In this document: positions 8,554 to 17,148 of the stretch, in pieces
Layout: each line of letters begins with the position of its first letter
Numbering within the stretch: position 1 is the stretch's first letter
The notes under the pieces: generated by a model
What the model saw: only the letters and a program-made list of their open reading frames with translations
What the model was told of the DNA's origin: nothing
Databases searched by the model: none
Position numbers and translations under genes: made by a program
Source of the DNA: CAYPEK01 sp964409645
Lineage (GTDB): Bacteria > UBP15 > UBA6099
Reading direction: 5' to 3'
NCBI GenBank assembly: GCA_964409645.1
Contig: CAYPEK010000035.1
Location: forward strand, 1-37,279
DNA: 37,279 bases

Positions 8554-11319
8554 ATGGCAATCGAAATCAACAGCATGCGGCGGGTTATGGATAAAAAACA
8601 AAAAACAATGGACAGGATGGGCCGCATTGCGGCGCTGATAGCCGTTTTAGCGGTTATTCTGACATCGGCGTCGTCGGCGGCGGCCGAAAACAAGGTTACT
8701 CTTACATCCGTCACGGGCACGGTTCTTGTGAGGCCGGCGGGCGAGTATATGTGGGAGAAAGCCGTTTCCGGCGCCGAGCTTGAAATCGGCAGTTACATAA
8801 AAACGGCGGGCGCTTCGATCGCGGTGATCGGCTTCTCGGACAAAAGCCACGTGAAGCTGATGCCGATGACGACGGTGGTGGTGACGACACGCTCTCCGGA
8901 AGGCGGGCCGGGCACGACGGTTGTTTCCTTGCTCGTGGGCAGCGCATGGGTCGAGGTGGATTTCACCGGCGAAAACAGGCAGTTGGCGATAGCGGCCGGG
9001 AAAGTATTTGCCAAAGGGAAAACGATTTCGGCGTTTATCGAAACGGATGAATCCGAATCCGCCTGTTTTGAGATTGCAAAAGGAATGATAGACGTTACGG
9101 CGGGCCTGGAATCCGAAGAATCGGTGGTGGAAAATCAGAGACTAATCGTTCACGCGGGAGAGGATGTCGGAACCCCGGAAAAATTGTTGGAAATTCCGAA
9201 TGAGAGCAGTGCGGGGAGCCACGCTTGTTTGTTGAAGGCGGTTGAGAAAGCGGAAACGGTTGTGGCCGGAACCGAGACTGCTAATGTATCGGGGGCTGCA
9301 ACGGCCGAAGTATCGACGACATCGACAACTTCGCCGGAAAGCACGCTGAATATCGAGACGGCGGCGGAAGAAGTAGAGGAAGAATATATAACGATTACGG
9401 TGACTGGTTCGGCGACGACAAGTTTCATCGCGGCGGATGAATCGGCGACCGCAATAACTGAAGCTACGACTGCACCGGCGGAAACGGCAAAAACGGAAGA
9501 GTCGCCGAATCTGATAGAGATGCCGTCGAGCGAAACATTCAGCGAGACGGAGGCCGAAAAGGAAGAACCCGAGGAAATTGAAATCGTCGTCTCATCGACC
9601 ACGGTGATGACTTTCTCGGCAAAGAATGAAGAGGCTGCGGCAACGGCGATCACGAACTGCGAAGAGTTTTCTGTTATCAGCAACGTAATGGTGTCGGACG
9701 AGGAGGTTGAGGATACGGGTGTCGTTGTGCTGGAGTCCGATCTGCCGTGCGACTTCAAGGCGACCGCCACGATCAAGTTCTCCGCGCGCAACGAATGCGC
9801 AGGCATAAAGAATATGACGATAAGAGAATCCGACAAGCCGCCGATGTTCTTCCCGGGCGCGGCCGCGGGCGAAACGACGAGCAACACGTACGAATTTCAG
9901 ATAAAAGACTTCAAGCTGAAGGAAATGATAATCAAGGCGGAAGGGGAGAACGGAAAGGACTCTTTCTATTCGTTCACGATAAAGCCGCAGGGGCAAAAGT
10001 CGGCGGCGCTTCCGGAGCTTGTCGGGGTGACCGTAAACGGGATCAGCGCGGAGGACGGCGCCACCGTCCGCGTGGAATCGCGCGAGTGCGGCGCGATGCA
10101 AGTAAAGATATCCGGCTCCGCTTCGTCGGAATGCGGCGACATAGAGACGCTGAAAGTCGAAATGGACGGAAACGAACTTCAGGTCAAGGGCCGCGATACG
10201 TGGTCGGTTCAGCAGAGTTTCAACGAGGACACGTCATACAGGATAACGGTTGAAGCGGTGGACACTTCGGGAAGGGCTTCGGAGGAGTTCGGGTTCGATG
10301 TCGAACTGGTACGGGCGGTGACTCCACCCGAGGTCGAGGTGCAGACTGTCGGCGGCAAAACGCCGTCCGCGTTCGGCGGCCCGCTGGAACTGTACAGGAA
10401 CGACCTTATTGATGGGTTCCTCGAAGTAAAAGGACAGGCGACATCCGAGTTCTGCAAGGTGACGAAAGTGGAGGCCAGCACGGACGACGCTTCAAGCTGG
10501 CGCGCGGCCGACGGAACGTCGTCGTGGATATACAAGTTCAAGCCGAGCGACGGCTCGTACGATATCACCGCGCACGCGTTCGACAACTCGGGCAACGAAT
10601 CGGAGGAACTGGATTCATTCGAGATCGTTTATTCGAAATATACGCTCGAAGAGAAGCTGCAGATGGCGTTCGACGACATAATGCAGGCTTACAAGGATAA
10701 GGATTCGGACGCGATCATGGAGCTGACTTCGTCGAGCTTCTCGTCCCAGTATGACAGCATGGAGGATTTCAACAGGCTGGAGTCGGCTCTGAGCGACAAG
10801 TTTTCGGAGCAGACGACGGTCTATATTCGCTATCAGGAGACGTCGCATACCGTGTCGGGCGACACCGGGCGTGTGACTTTCTCTTGGGATGCCAATCCAT
10901 CGACATCCGGCTATTCGCACACCGCGACGTTCATTTTCCTTAAGACGACCGAAGGCTGGAAGCTGAACACGGTTCAGGACGCGAACACGTTTCTGCGGCA
11001 CACAAGTATCGCCGCGTATCTGACGGTTTCGGCCGACCGCACCACGCTTTACGCGGATGGCGAGGACACCGCGACGGTCAAAGCGGTGGTGCGCGATTCG
11101 GCGTACGATCCGGTAAAGGACGGAACGGTTGTGGAATTCCGAACCTCGTCGGGGCAGGTCGGATCGATGGCGCCGACCGCGGAAGGCGTTGCCGAAGTGG
11201 AATACACGACAGGCTCCTACGAGGGCCTGATAACGATCGAGGCGGAATCGGGCGGAGTTTCGGATACTACAACTCTGCAGACGATTCCGTTGCCTCCTCC
11301 CGGGCCTCCGGGGCAGTGA
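8554..11319 (+). CDS. FecR-domain multidomain surface protein with Ig-like repeats
   Basis: This is a 921-residue protein starting 6 bp after the barrel frame ends. Internal Met codons at 8575, 8587 and further on make the exact start uncertain. The signal anchor is IAALIAVLAVILTSASSAAA. Residues about 47-200 form a FecR domain: VTLTSVTGTVLVRPAGEY, then SYIKTAGASIAVIGFSDKSHVKL, then VVSLLVGSAWVEVDF. FecR domains are often found in signalling but also in stand-alone exported proteins. No ECF sigma factor lies nearby, so I favour the latter. Residues about 220-400 are a low-complexity Ser/Thr/Glu linker. Three Ig-like modules follow (about 400-690). Next is an NTF2/SnoaL-like fold (about 695-820; LQMAFDDIMQAYKDKDSDAI ... 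TATFIFLKTTEGWKLNTV) and a final invasin-type Big_1 domain (VSADRTTLYADGEDTATVKA). It ends in PPPGPPGQ. It is probably an exported structural or adhesive protein. Confidence 0.8.
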   Translation: MAIEINSMRRVMDKKQKTMDRMGRIAALIAVLAVILTSASSAAAENKVTLTSVTGTVLVRPAGEYMWEKAVSGAELEIGSYIKTAGASIAVIGFSDKSHVKLMPMTTVVVTTRSPEGGPGTTVVSLLVGSAWVEVDFTGENRQLAIAAGKVFAKGKTISAFIETDESESACFEIAKGMIDVTAGLESEESVVENQRLIVHAGEDVGTPEKLLEIPNESSAGSHACLLKAVEKAETVVAGTETANVSGAATAEVSTTSTTSPESTLNIETAAEEVEEEYITITVTGSATTSFIAADESATAITEATTAPAETAKTEESPNLIEMPSSETFSETEAEKEEPEEIEIVVSSTTVMTFSAKNEEAAATAITNCEEFSVISNVMVSDEEVEDTGVVVLESDLPCDFKATATIKFSARNECAGIKNMTIRESDKPPMFFPGAAAGETTSNTYEFQIKDFKLKEMIIKAEGENGKDSFYSFTIKPQGQKSAALPELVGVTVNGISAEDGATVRVESRECGAMQVKISGSASSECGDIETLKVEMDGNELQVKGRDTWSVQQSFNEDTSYRITVEAVDTSGRASEEFGFDVELVRAVTPPEVEVQTVGGKTPSAFGGPLELYRNDLIDGFLEVKGQATSEFCKVTKVEASTDDASSWRAADGTSSWIYKFKPSDGSYDITAHAFDNSGNESEELDSFEIVYSKYTLEEKLQMAFDDIMQAYKDKDSDAIMELTSSSFSSQYDSMEDFNRLESALSDKFSEQTTVYIRYQETSHTVSGDTGRVTFSWDANPSTSGYSHTATFIFLKTTEGWKLNTVQDANTFLRHTSIAAYLTVSADRTTLYADGEDTATVKAVVRDSAYDPVKDGTVVEFRTSSGQVGSMAPTAEGVAEVEYTTGSYEGLITIEAESGGVSDTTTLQTIPLPPPGPPGQ

Positions 11320-11378
11320 TTCCGATTTGAGCAATCGAAAATTGTTATATCGTGTGGGCGTGAAATAAGAGGGTTTCG

Positions 11379-11870
11379 ATGTCGGGACGCATAGCAAAAA
11401 ATGTGAGTTGTTTGATTGTCGCGGCAGCGCTATGCTGCCTTGTTCTCGCCGGATGCGGCGGCGGTGGCGGGGGAGGCGGCACGGTGACCGGAGACACGAC
11501 GGCGCCGACTCTTGCAGTGGCGTATCCGCAGTCGGGCGCGCTGGTTTCCGACGTCGATTTCAGGAATGAGGCTTTCTACATTCAGATTTCATATACAGAT
11601 TCTTCACCGGTTGACATGAATTCGCTGAATGTCACCCTTAAGATGGACGACGACGCGGCGCAGGACATAACTTCATATTTTCAGAAGGTGAATGCCACGA
11701 CTATAAAGAGTTCGGGGCTTTACGCGTTCAACCGCACGCTTTTCGAACTGGCGAGCAACGACCATGCCCGTGAGATGACGGTAAACGTGACGGCGAAAGA
11801 CACGTACAAAAACGCCGGGAGCGCATCTGGCGCGTTTACGGTCTATCCGGATTCGCCCCCGTCGCAGTAA
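11379..11870 (+). CDS. Gly-rich lipoprotein with Ig-like domain
   Basis: A 163-residue protein. Its N-terminus is a classical lipoprotein signal (LIVAAALCCLVLAGC). The lipobox LAGC places the lipidated Cys at residue 26, followed by a run of eight Gly, a typical flexible tether. The remainder is one beta-sandwich-like domain opening with DTTAPTLAVAYPQSGALV and closing with MTVNVTAKDTYKNAGSASGAFTVYP. This resembles the bacterial Ig-like domain of the protein encoded at 4463 (DTTAPSVAVTSPV). An A/G-rich site (AAGAGGG) lies upstream of the ATG. It sits 59 bp after the FecR gene and is the last gene of the apparent transcript. Confidence 0.8.
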   Translation: MSGRIAKNVSCLIVAAALCCLVLAGCGGGGGGGGTVTGDTTAPTLAVAYPQSGALVSDVDFRNEAFYIQISYTDSSPVDMNSLNVTLKMDDDAAQDITSYFQKVNATTIKSSGLYAFNRTLFELASNDHAREMTVNVTAKDTYKNAGSASGAFTVYPDSPPSQ

Positions 11871-11991
11871 AACACACGAATCGGCTCCTGCGGAACAGTA
11901 GTCTCAAGCAAGCCGGAAATATTGTTGGCGCATAAGCAACAAGCGCCGGTGAAATCCCCTTGGAACAATCTTGTTTATTTCATATTTTTTG

Positions 11992-12019
11992 TTGCGTATT
12001 ACCGTATAAGTGATATAAT
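11992..12019 (+). promoter_or_regulatory. Strong sigma70 promoter for the 1014-residue barrel gene
   Basis: TTGCGT (11992-11997), 16-nt spacer, TATAAT (12014-12019). TG at 12011-12012 makes an extended -10 (TGATATAAT). The predicted start near 12026 gives a leader of about 134 nt before ATG 12160. A second TATAAT at 12053-12058 lacks a good -35. Confidence 0.7.
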
Positions 12020-12093
12020 CCGCTTATAAGCATTTCAATAGTATTTTTTGTATATAATGGAGTGTTTTTACAGGCCGATTGAGAAATAATTCG

Positions 12094-12133
12094 TAAACGG
12101 TTGACGTTACTTTTACGGGACGAAAACCGTTTA
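12094..12133 (+). promoter_or_regulatory. Perfect 9-bp inverted repeat in the leader of the barrel gene
   Basis: TAAACGGTT (12094-12102) and AACCGTTTA (12125-12133) are exact reverse complements around a 22-nt loop, 26 nt before ATG 12160. It could be an RNA hairpin affecting translation or an operator. No T-run follows, so it is not an obvious terminator. Confidence 0.5.
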
Positions 12134-12159
12134 ATTTCGATAGTTTCGGGAATTCGATT

Positions 12160-15100
12160 ATGTCGTCGAGAGCCAATTCGAAAGCGGTTTTGGTTTCATT
12201 TGGCTTTAGCGCGACTTCATGCCGGAAATCCATAATAATTGCTGCAATTGCTTTATTATTCACGCTTTATTGTATTCCGAAACAAGCTGTTTCTGAAACC
12301 GCGAACAAGGGGCCGGAGTTGCGGCGTAAGCTTTTCATCATGGAGAGGAGCTTGTCGCGGAAGAAGGTGGATACACCGAAGACATTGAGCGAGCGGGTTC
12401 TTACGAAAACGCCTGCGGAACTCCCGGAAGCCCCGGCGACAACGGCCGCGAAGGACTCTAAAGGCGCCGAGACGGCCACCTCAACCGCCGGAGGCGACGG
12501 CAAGAACGAACCGGGGAGCGTGAGTTTCGGGTTCGAGGGCGGCAAGCTTGACTCGTTCAGCATGTCATCGACGGGGCTGGACTTATCGGAGATGACGGAC
12601 TTCGGATTGAAAGTGATGCTGAGGTCGGACTCGGTCGATCTGGACTCGCTCGACAAGGACGGGAGCATGTCGGACTCGTTTGCGTCGTCGAACCGCGAAT
12701 CGTACTACGGCCTCCAGAATTTCGAGGAGTACAAGGACCTGTTCGCTAAGGACGATAAAACGAAAGATTACACGATGCTTGGGATGGGGCTTTCGTTCGA
12801 GACGGGCGGGATGAAGATAGGGATGCTGAATTACAGCAAGCCGCCGGCAAAGAAGAAGGCGGCGTTTTTCGGGAGCGGCACGACGGGGCCTTACAAGATG
12901 AACGCTACAAACGTTATACCGGGCAGTGAGACGGTGCGCGTGGACGGCACGAAACTCGACCGTGGAACGGGCTACACGATCTCGTACTCGAAGGGCGAAG
13001 TGTCATTTGCCGAAGAAGTGGCGTCGGGGTCGCGCGTAGTTGTCGAGTATGAAGTGGCCGATTCGAGCGGTGAACCGGGCCGTTTTACGGGTTTCAGAAT
13101 TCAGTCGGCGGGCGGCGGGGTTGAGAAATCCGCAGTCGCCGGGGGCGGAAAGCCGGGCGTGAGTGCCCCAGCAATGGCGAAGGCCGATGCCGCGCCGCAG
13201 GGCGCCGGGGAGAGCGCTGTTGGTGATGATGACAAGAAAGACGACGGCTCGTTCAAATTCGGCCCGCTCGAATTCAAAAAGTGGGGCGCGTCGTATCTCT
13301 CCGACGACGTGATTTCCTACACCAGCTCGGGTGACGAGATAAAAAGAGTGGAGTCGGCGCACCAGTTGTTCGGGTTCGACGGCGCGGTCTCGCTGTGGAA
13401 AAGCACCGAGATCGAAATCGAGGCGGCGCAGAGCACCGGCAACAAGCAGCGCGAACTCGGCTCATACGCGCGGGCGTCGTTCACTATCGCCGATTCGCAG
13501 GCGTCAGACCTCAACCCGCTCGGACCGTACCAGCTCGACGATACGAAACTGCCGATCATCGAGGACAGCGAAGAGCTGCGGCTCAACGGCGAGTTGCTGA
13601 CAAGAGACACGGATTACACACTCGACAACGAGTACGGCACGTTGCGGCTCAAGAAGAAGGACCTGAACCTCTCGTCGCTCGACTCGTTTGAGATCACATA
13701 CCGATACATGACGGAAGAGGACCAGCTTTCGGGCGACACCGCAACGCAGAAGGACATCGCGGGCGCGGTCAGCATAAAAAACACGTTCGGCGACCTCAGC
13801 CATTCATATTCGTTTGAGCGGCGTGGCGCGGATTTCATGCAGGTCGGCGGCAAAACGAACAATCAACTAAAGACTGAGAAACAGGAAGTAGCGTGGAAAA
13901 CAGATAAGGGCCTGTCGCTGAAACTTGGCCGCAACAACGCGGATGCGCTCCAAGATCGGAATTCCGGATTGAAAAAAACGCAGCAAGGAACTGATTATTC
14001 GGCGAACTATACAAAAGGCGATCTCAGTTTCGGAATTACCAAATCGCAGCAGGATCAATTCGACAACAAAGTGATTAAGGACACCGACACAACGAAATCC
14101 GACAGAGCGATTAATCTGTCGTACGCATTTTCGAAGAAATATAAATTCTCATACAACGACAAGCAATCGAACGGGAGCGATACGCGATCCGGAGAGGTTG
14201 CTGAAACGCGATCTCTGGACCGCGGGCTGAAAATCGAGGCCGAACCGATGAAGAAGGTGAACGTATCGCTGGGATTCGGCGCCGGAGAGACAGGCAACAC
14301 GTCATCGGGGGTCGATCGGGTCAGCACGAAAAGATCGCGTAACGGATCGATGAAATACCGGGCGAGCAAAAAGCTCCAGTTTTCATACGACATGAGTGAG
14401 AACGAATATTCGAACGAAGTGGTTGCGTTGACGGAGGACACCGTCGATGATGCGGCGACCGACACCACATCCACCGGCAACAGCGACTCGAAGTGGACGA
14501 TGCAGTATCGGCCGGATAAAGATACGTCGCTCATGCTGCGGGTGACGGACAGCAGGCAGGACCAGACGAACGGCACGACGGACAAAACGCAGAACGTGAT
14601 GGACCTGAGGCGAAAGCTCGGCGAGAACACGGACGTGCAGTTGCAGTATTCCGCGATAGACTCCGACCGGCCGACCCAGACGCAGAGCACGGATGTGAAG
14701 AGCGTGTCCGTGAAGACGAAAAAGAAGTGGTTCGACGGGATGGAGATAACGCTCAAGCATGAGGAGCAGAATTCGCGGATCGACAGGATAGTGGAGAGCG
14801 CGACGCGGACCGAAACCGGAAGCTCGGCGGATCAGGTGTCTGTGAAGTGTGCGCCGTTCTGGAAGAAGCGTAACGTGACGGTGGAGTATCAGTTGAAGAA
14901 CGGGGATCAGGCGACGGACGACACGGAGCCGACGAACGACCGCGAGGCGCGCCTGAAGATGGAGATCGAAATCCCGTTCATCAAGGAGTCGTACATCGCG
15001 TTGAAGCGTGAGATAACCGGAGTCACCGGCAGCCGCGAGACGAACCAGAACATCACGGAAATATCGCTGAACGGCAACCCTATCAAAGGGATGACCGCTC

Positions 15101-15204
15101 AGTTGTCATACAAGTCGGAAATCTTCAACGACGAACTCACCCCGTCCTCCAGCCGCAGCGAATCGTCCCTCAACCTCGTCCTGAAAGGCACCATCGAGTG
15201 GTAA
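12160..15204 (+). CDS. Large outer-membrane beta-barrel protein with paired VIPGSE-type domains
   Basis: A 1014-residue protein. A long n-region precedes the hydrophobic signal (SIIIAAIALLFTLYCIP), so the true start could be slightly downstream; the Shine-Dalgarno sequence is weak. Residues about 50-240 are soluble and Ser/Asp/Lys-rich. Two related beta domains follow. Residues about 245-297 read NVIPGSETVRVDG, LDRGTGYTISY, GEVSF, RVVVEYEV. Residues about 454-517 read GPYQL, SEELRLNGELLTRDTDYTL, GTLRL, FEITYRY. From about 520 to the end are dense alternating strands. The last residues LNLVLKGTIEW form a canonical barrel C-terminal signal with terminal Trp. It is surely outer-membrane; whether it is a transporter, an export pore or a receptor is not visible. 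It has its own promoter and follows the lipoprotein by 289 bp. A large terminator-bearing inverted element lies just after its stop. Confidence 0.8.
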   Translation: MSSRANSKAVLVSFGFSATSCRKSIIIAAIALLFTLYCIPKQAVSETANKGPELRRKLFIMERSLSRKKVDTPKTLSERVLTKTPAELPEAPATTAAKDSKGAETATSTAGGDGKNEPGSVSFGFEGGKLDSFSMSSTGLDLSEMTDFGLKVMLRSDSVDLDSLDKDGSMSDSFASSNRESYYGLQNFEEYKDLFAKDDKTKDYTMLGMGLSFETGGMKIGMLNYSKPPAKKKAAFFGSGTTGPYKMNATNVIPGSETVRVDGTKLDRGTGYTISYSKGEVSFAEEVASGSRVVVEYEVADSSGEPGRFTGFRIQSAGGGVEKSAVAGGGKPGVSAPAMAKADAAPQGAGESAVGDDDKKDDGSFKFGPLEFKKWGASYLSDDVISYTSSGDEIKRVESAHQLFGFDGAVSLWKSTEIEIEAAQSTGNKQRELGSYARASFTIADSQASDLNPLGPYQLDDTKLPIIEDSEELRLNGELLTRDTDYTLDNEYGTLRLKKKDLNLSSLDSFEITYRYMTEEDQLSGDTATQKDIAGAVSIKNTFGDLSHSYSFERRGADFMQVGGKTNNQLKTEKQEVAWKTDKGLSLKLGRNNADALQDRNSGLKKTQQGTDYSANYTKGDLSFGITKSQQDQFDNKVIKDTDTTKSDRAINLSYAFSKKYKFSYNDKQSNGSDTRSGEVAETRSLDRGLKIEAEPMKKVNVSLGFGAGETGNTSSGVDRVSTKRSRNGSMKYRASKKLQFSYDMSENEYSNEVVALTEDTVDDAATDTTSTGNSDSKWTMQYRPDKDTSLMLRVTDSRQDQTNGTTDKTQNVMDLRRKLGENTDVQLQYSAIDSDRPTQTQSTDVKSVSVKTKKKWFDGMEITLKHEEQNSRIDRIVESATRTETGSSADQVSVKCAPFWKKRNVTVEYQLKNGDQATDDTEPTNDREARLKMEIEIPFIKESYIALKREITGVTGSRETNQNITEISLNGNPIKGMTAQLSYKSEIFNDELTPSSSRSESSLNLVLKGTIEW

Positions 15205-15218
15205 TGAATCTCACTTCC

Positions 15219-15476
15219 ACGTGACCGCTTGCTGACGCGCGCGGCTCGGATTCGCTTCGCTCATGAAAACGATTGTAATCTGGACTGCGGCGACCCGGCG
15301 CCGCCGAAGAAGCTTCTTTTATAATCACCACAAAGACATGAAGACACAAAGAGAATATGAAAAGCGGCATAGCCGCTTTTTTGAGATTATGCCACGTGAT
15401 TTATCCCGTGAATGGTTTTTCCCATTTTAAATGAGCGAAGCGAATCCGAGCCGCGCGCGTCAGCAAGCGGTCACGT
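15219..15476. repeat. 258-bp intergenic element with 46-bp perfect inverted arms
   Basis: The left arm 15219-15264 and right arm 15431-15476 are exact reverse complements over 46 bases (the left arm begins ACGTGACCGCTTGCTGACGC). The 166-bp interior holds a hairpin terminator, the motif CACCACAAAGACA (15326-15338) and the palindrome AAGAAGCTTCTT (15307-15318). No coding potential or target-site duplication is seen. Pieces of both arms recur at 35023-35056, so this belongs to a dispersed family and could be a MITE-like element. The gap 15205-15644 holds nothing else that I can support. Confidence 0.75.
15360..15382 (+). terminator. Rho-independent terminator inside the inverted element
   Basis: AAAAGCGGC (15360-15368), 3-nt loop ATA, GCCGCTTTT (15372-15380), then further T. 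The 9-bp stem ends in an A/T tract on both sides, so it could work on both strands. It probably ends the surface-protein transcript. Confidence 0.7.
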
Positions 15477-15644
15477 TACGCATGAAAATTCAAATAACAG
15501 AGGTTGCGGAGCCGCGAATGCATGCGTATAATAAAACAAGCAAGCATCAAAATATATTTCTTATGGCGGCATTCGGAGAGGCAAAATTTTCGTTCAACGG
15601 TGGTTGTCGGCATGCGAAACGGTGTTGCGGTTGCGAAAAGGAGA

Positions 15645-17129
15645 ATGTTCCGGCGGTCGGCAAGGGTTCTGGCGGTGTCTGCGGCGCTGTTTGCTCTGCT
15701 GGCGGCGCGGGTGTTGTGCTTCGAGGCGGATGAGGAAAAGATTCGCTGGGCGGCAAAAGAGGGCGCATCGATCCACAGGATCAACCTCAAGGAGTCGGTC
15801 AAGACGATATATGTCGAGGACAAGGACGACTTGATCGCGGTGCTGAGAAAGGATTTTGAAAAGGAATACCCGAAAAGCAGGTACGAAACTCTGGAGCGGA
15901 TCGGCGAGAAGATAGGTTTCTACGTAGGCAAGATCGAGACGGAGAACGACCTTCTGAGAATGTACTCGGAGAGCATCGCCGGGCTGTACAACCCGGAAGA
16001 CAAAACGATCCATATCGTGGAGACGAATCTTCTTGACCGGTTGTCGAATGAGCAGGCGGACCGTTACGAAAACCAATGCGGCTTCAAGATCGCAATGTAC
16101 GATGACCCGGTCTGGCAGGACTGGGTGAAAAAGCACCGGAATGATTTCACGCTGATACACGAGCTCACGCACGCGGCGCAGGATCAGAATTTCGATCTGA
16201 AGGCGTGGCAGGACCAGTACGAGGCGAACACGGACGCGATGCTTGCGGTGAAGTCCGTGATCGAGGGAACCGCGGAGTACACCGAGGAGGCGTATCTTCT
16301 GGAGCAGTTCGGAGCCGCGTGGATTCTGGACGACGAACGGTACGACTTTTATGAAATCTTCGAGCAGATGAGAGAGAATGAAAAGACTCGTTACGCTGAC
16401 GACCCGGAGGACGCATGCGGCAAGGACGTGTCGTATCAATACAAGCTGAGCGCGTTTCCGTATAACTACGGGATGGCGCTTGTGCAGCGCAGAAAGGGCA
16501 AGGGCGGCTGGAACGCTGTCCACAAAATGCATTACGACTATCCGATGTCAACCGAACAGGTGCTGCACCCGGACAAGTTCTTCGACGCGAAGAAGCTGGA
16601 CTGGCCTACTTTTATTGTCCCGCCGGACTTGTACGACACGCTCCCGGAGTCGTTTGATTTCCTCGATTCGGATTCGATGGGCGAGTACCGTATTTACATC
16701 CTTTTGAGAGACCTGATTTTCGAGCCGCGGGACGCGATCCGCGTGTCGGAGGGATGGGACGGGGACCGTTATCTCGCCTTTAACGACACGGCAAACGGTG
16801 ATCTGATGTTCGCGTGGCTGTCTGTCTGGGACAGCGATTCGGAGGCGGCCGAATTCTTTGATTTCTATAAAAATATCGTCGATCGCAAGACGATAGCGTC
16901 GAATTTTCTCAAAACAAAGGAGAATGCGTATCTGACGGAGTCGTCCGGCCAGTTTAATTATGTGGAGCGCCGCGGAAAGCTCGTGCTTGCCGTCGAGGGG
17001 CTTTCGGACCGTGGCCTGCTGGATAAGGTTGTTGAGAAAATGTTCGGCGCGGAGATATACGAGGCGACTTACGACGATTACGAAGTGCTTCCGGATTACT
17101 ACCTGCCGCCGGAGGGCGCTGTTAATTAA
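15645..17129 (+). CDS. Secreted HExxH zinc metallopeptidase-like protein
   Basis: The frame is open from 15504, but the signal peptide (MFRRSARVLAVSAALFALLAARVLC) starts at ATG 15645. The site AAAAGGAG (15636-15643) lies unusually close to this ATG. ATG 15612 is an alternative. The 494-residue protein has HELTH at residues 172-176 (16158-16172): two zinc-ligand His and the catalytic Glu. IEGTAEYTEE follows at about 206-215, with Glu207 or Glu211 as a likely third ligand. This gives a gluzincin-like HExxH...E arrangement of the kind seen in uncharacterised exported proteins. The flanking text (GLYNPEDKTIHIVETN before, TLIHELTHAAQDQNFDL at the site) is typical. The C-terminal half has no recognised domain. 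The substrate is unknown. It is convergent with the glycosidase gene, 19 bp away. Confidence 0.75.
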   Translation: MFRRSARVLAVSAALFALLAARVLCFEADEEKIRWAAKEGASIHRINLKESVKTIYVEDKDDLIAVLRKDFEKEYPKSRYETLERIGEKIGFYVGKIETENDLLRMYSESIAGLYNPEDKTIHIVETNLLDRLSNEQADRYENQCGFKIAMYDDPVWQDWVKKHRNDFTLIHELTHAAQDQNFDLKAWQDQYEANTDAMLAVKSVIEGTAEYTEEAYLLEQFGAAWILDDERYDFYEIFEQMRENEKTRYADDPEDACGKDVSYQYKLSAFPYNYGMALVQRRKGKGGWNAVHKMHYDYPMSTEQVLHPDKFFDAKKLDWPTFIVPPDLYDTLPESFDFLDSDSMGEYRIYILLRDLIFEPRDAIRVSEGWDGDRYLAFNDTANGDLMFAWLSVWDSDSEAAEFFDFYKNIVDRKTIASNFLKTKENAYLTESSGQFNYVERRGKLVLAVEGLSDRGLLDKVVEKMFGAEIYEATYDDYEVLPDYYLPPEGAVN

Positions 17130-17148
17130 TTTCGATAAATATTTTGCT

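Noticed and set aside
9150..9887. Minus-strand Ser/Val-rich frame of 245 codons
   Set aside because: It is the complement of the low-complexity Thr/Glu linker of the FecR protein, with no start signals.
11941..11965. GGTGAAATCC resembling part of a cobalamin riboswitch
   Set aside because: The B12 box and the other conserved blocks are absent, it lies upstream of the promoter, and the downstream gene is not a known B12 gene, although it is a barrel.
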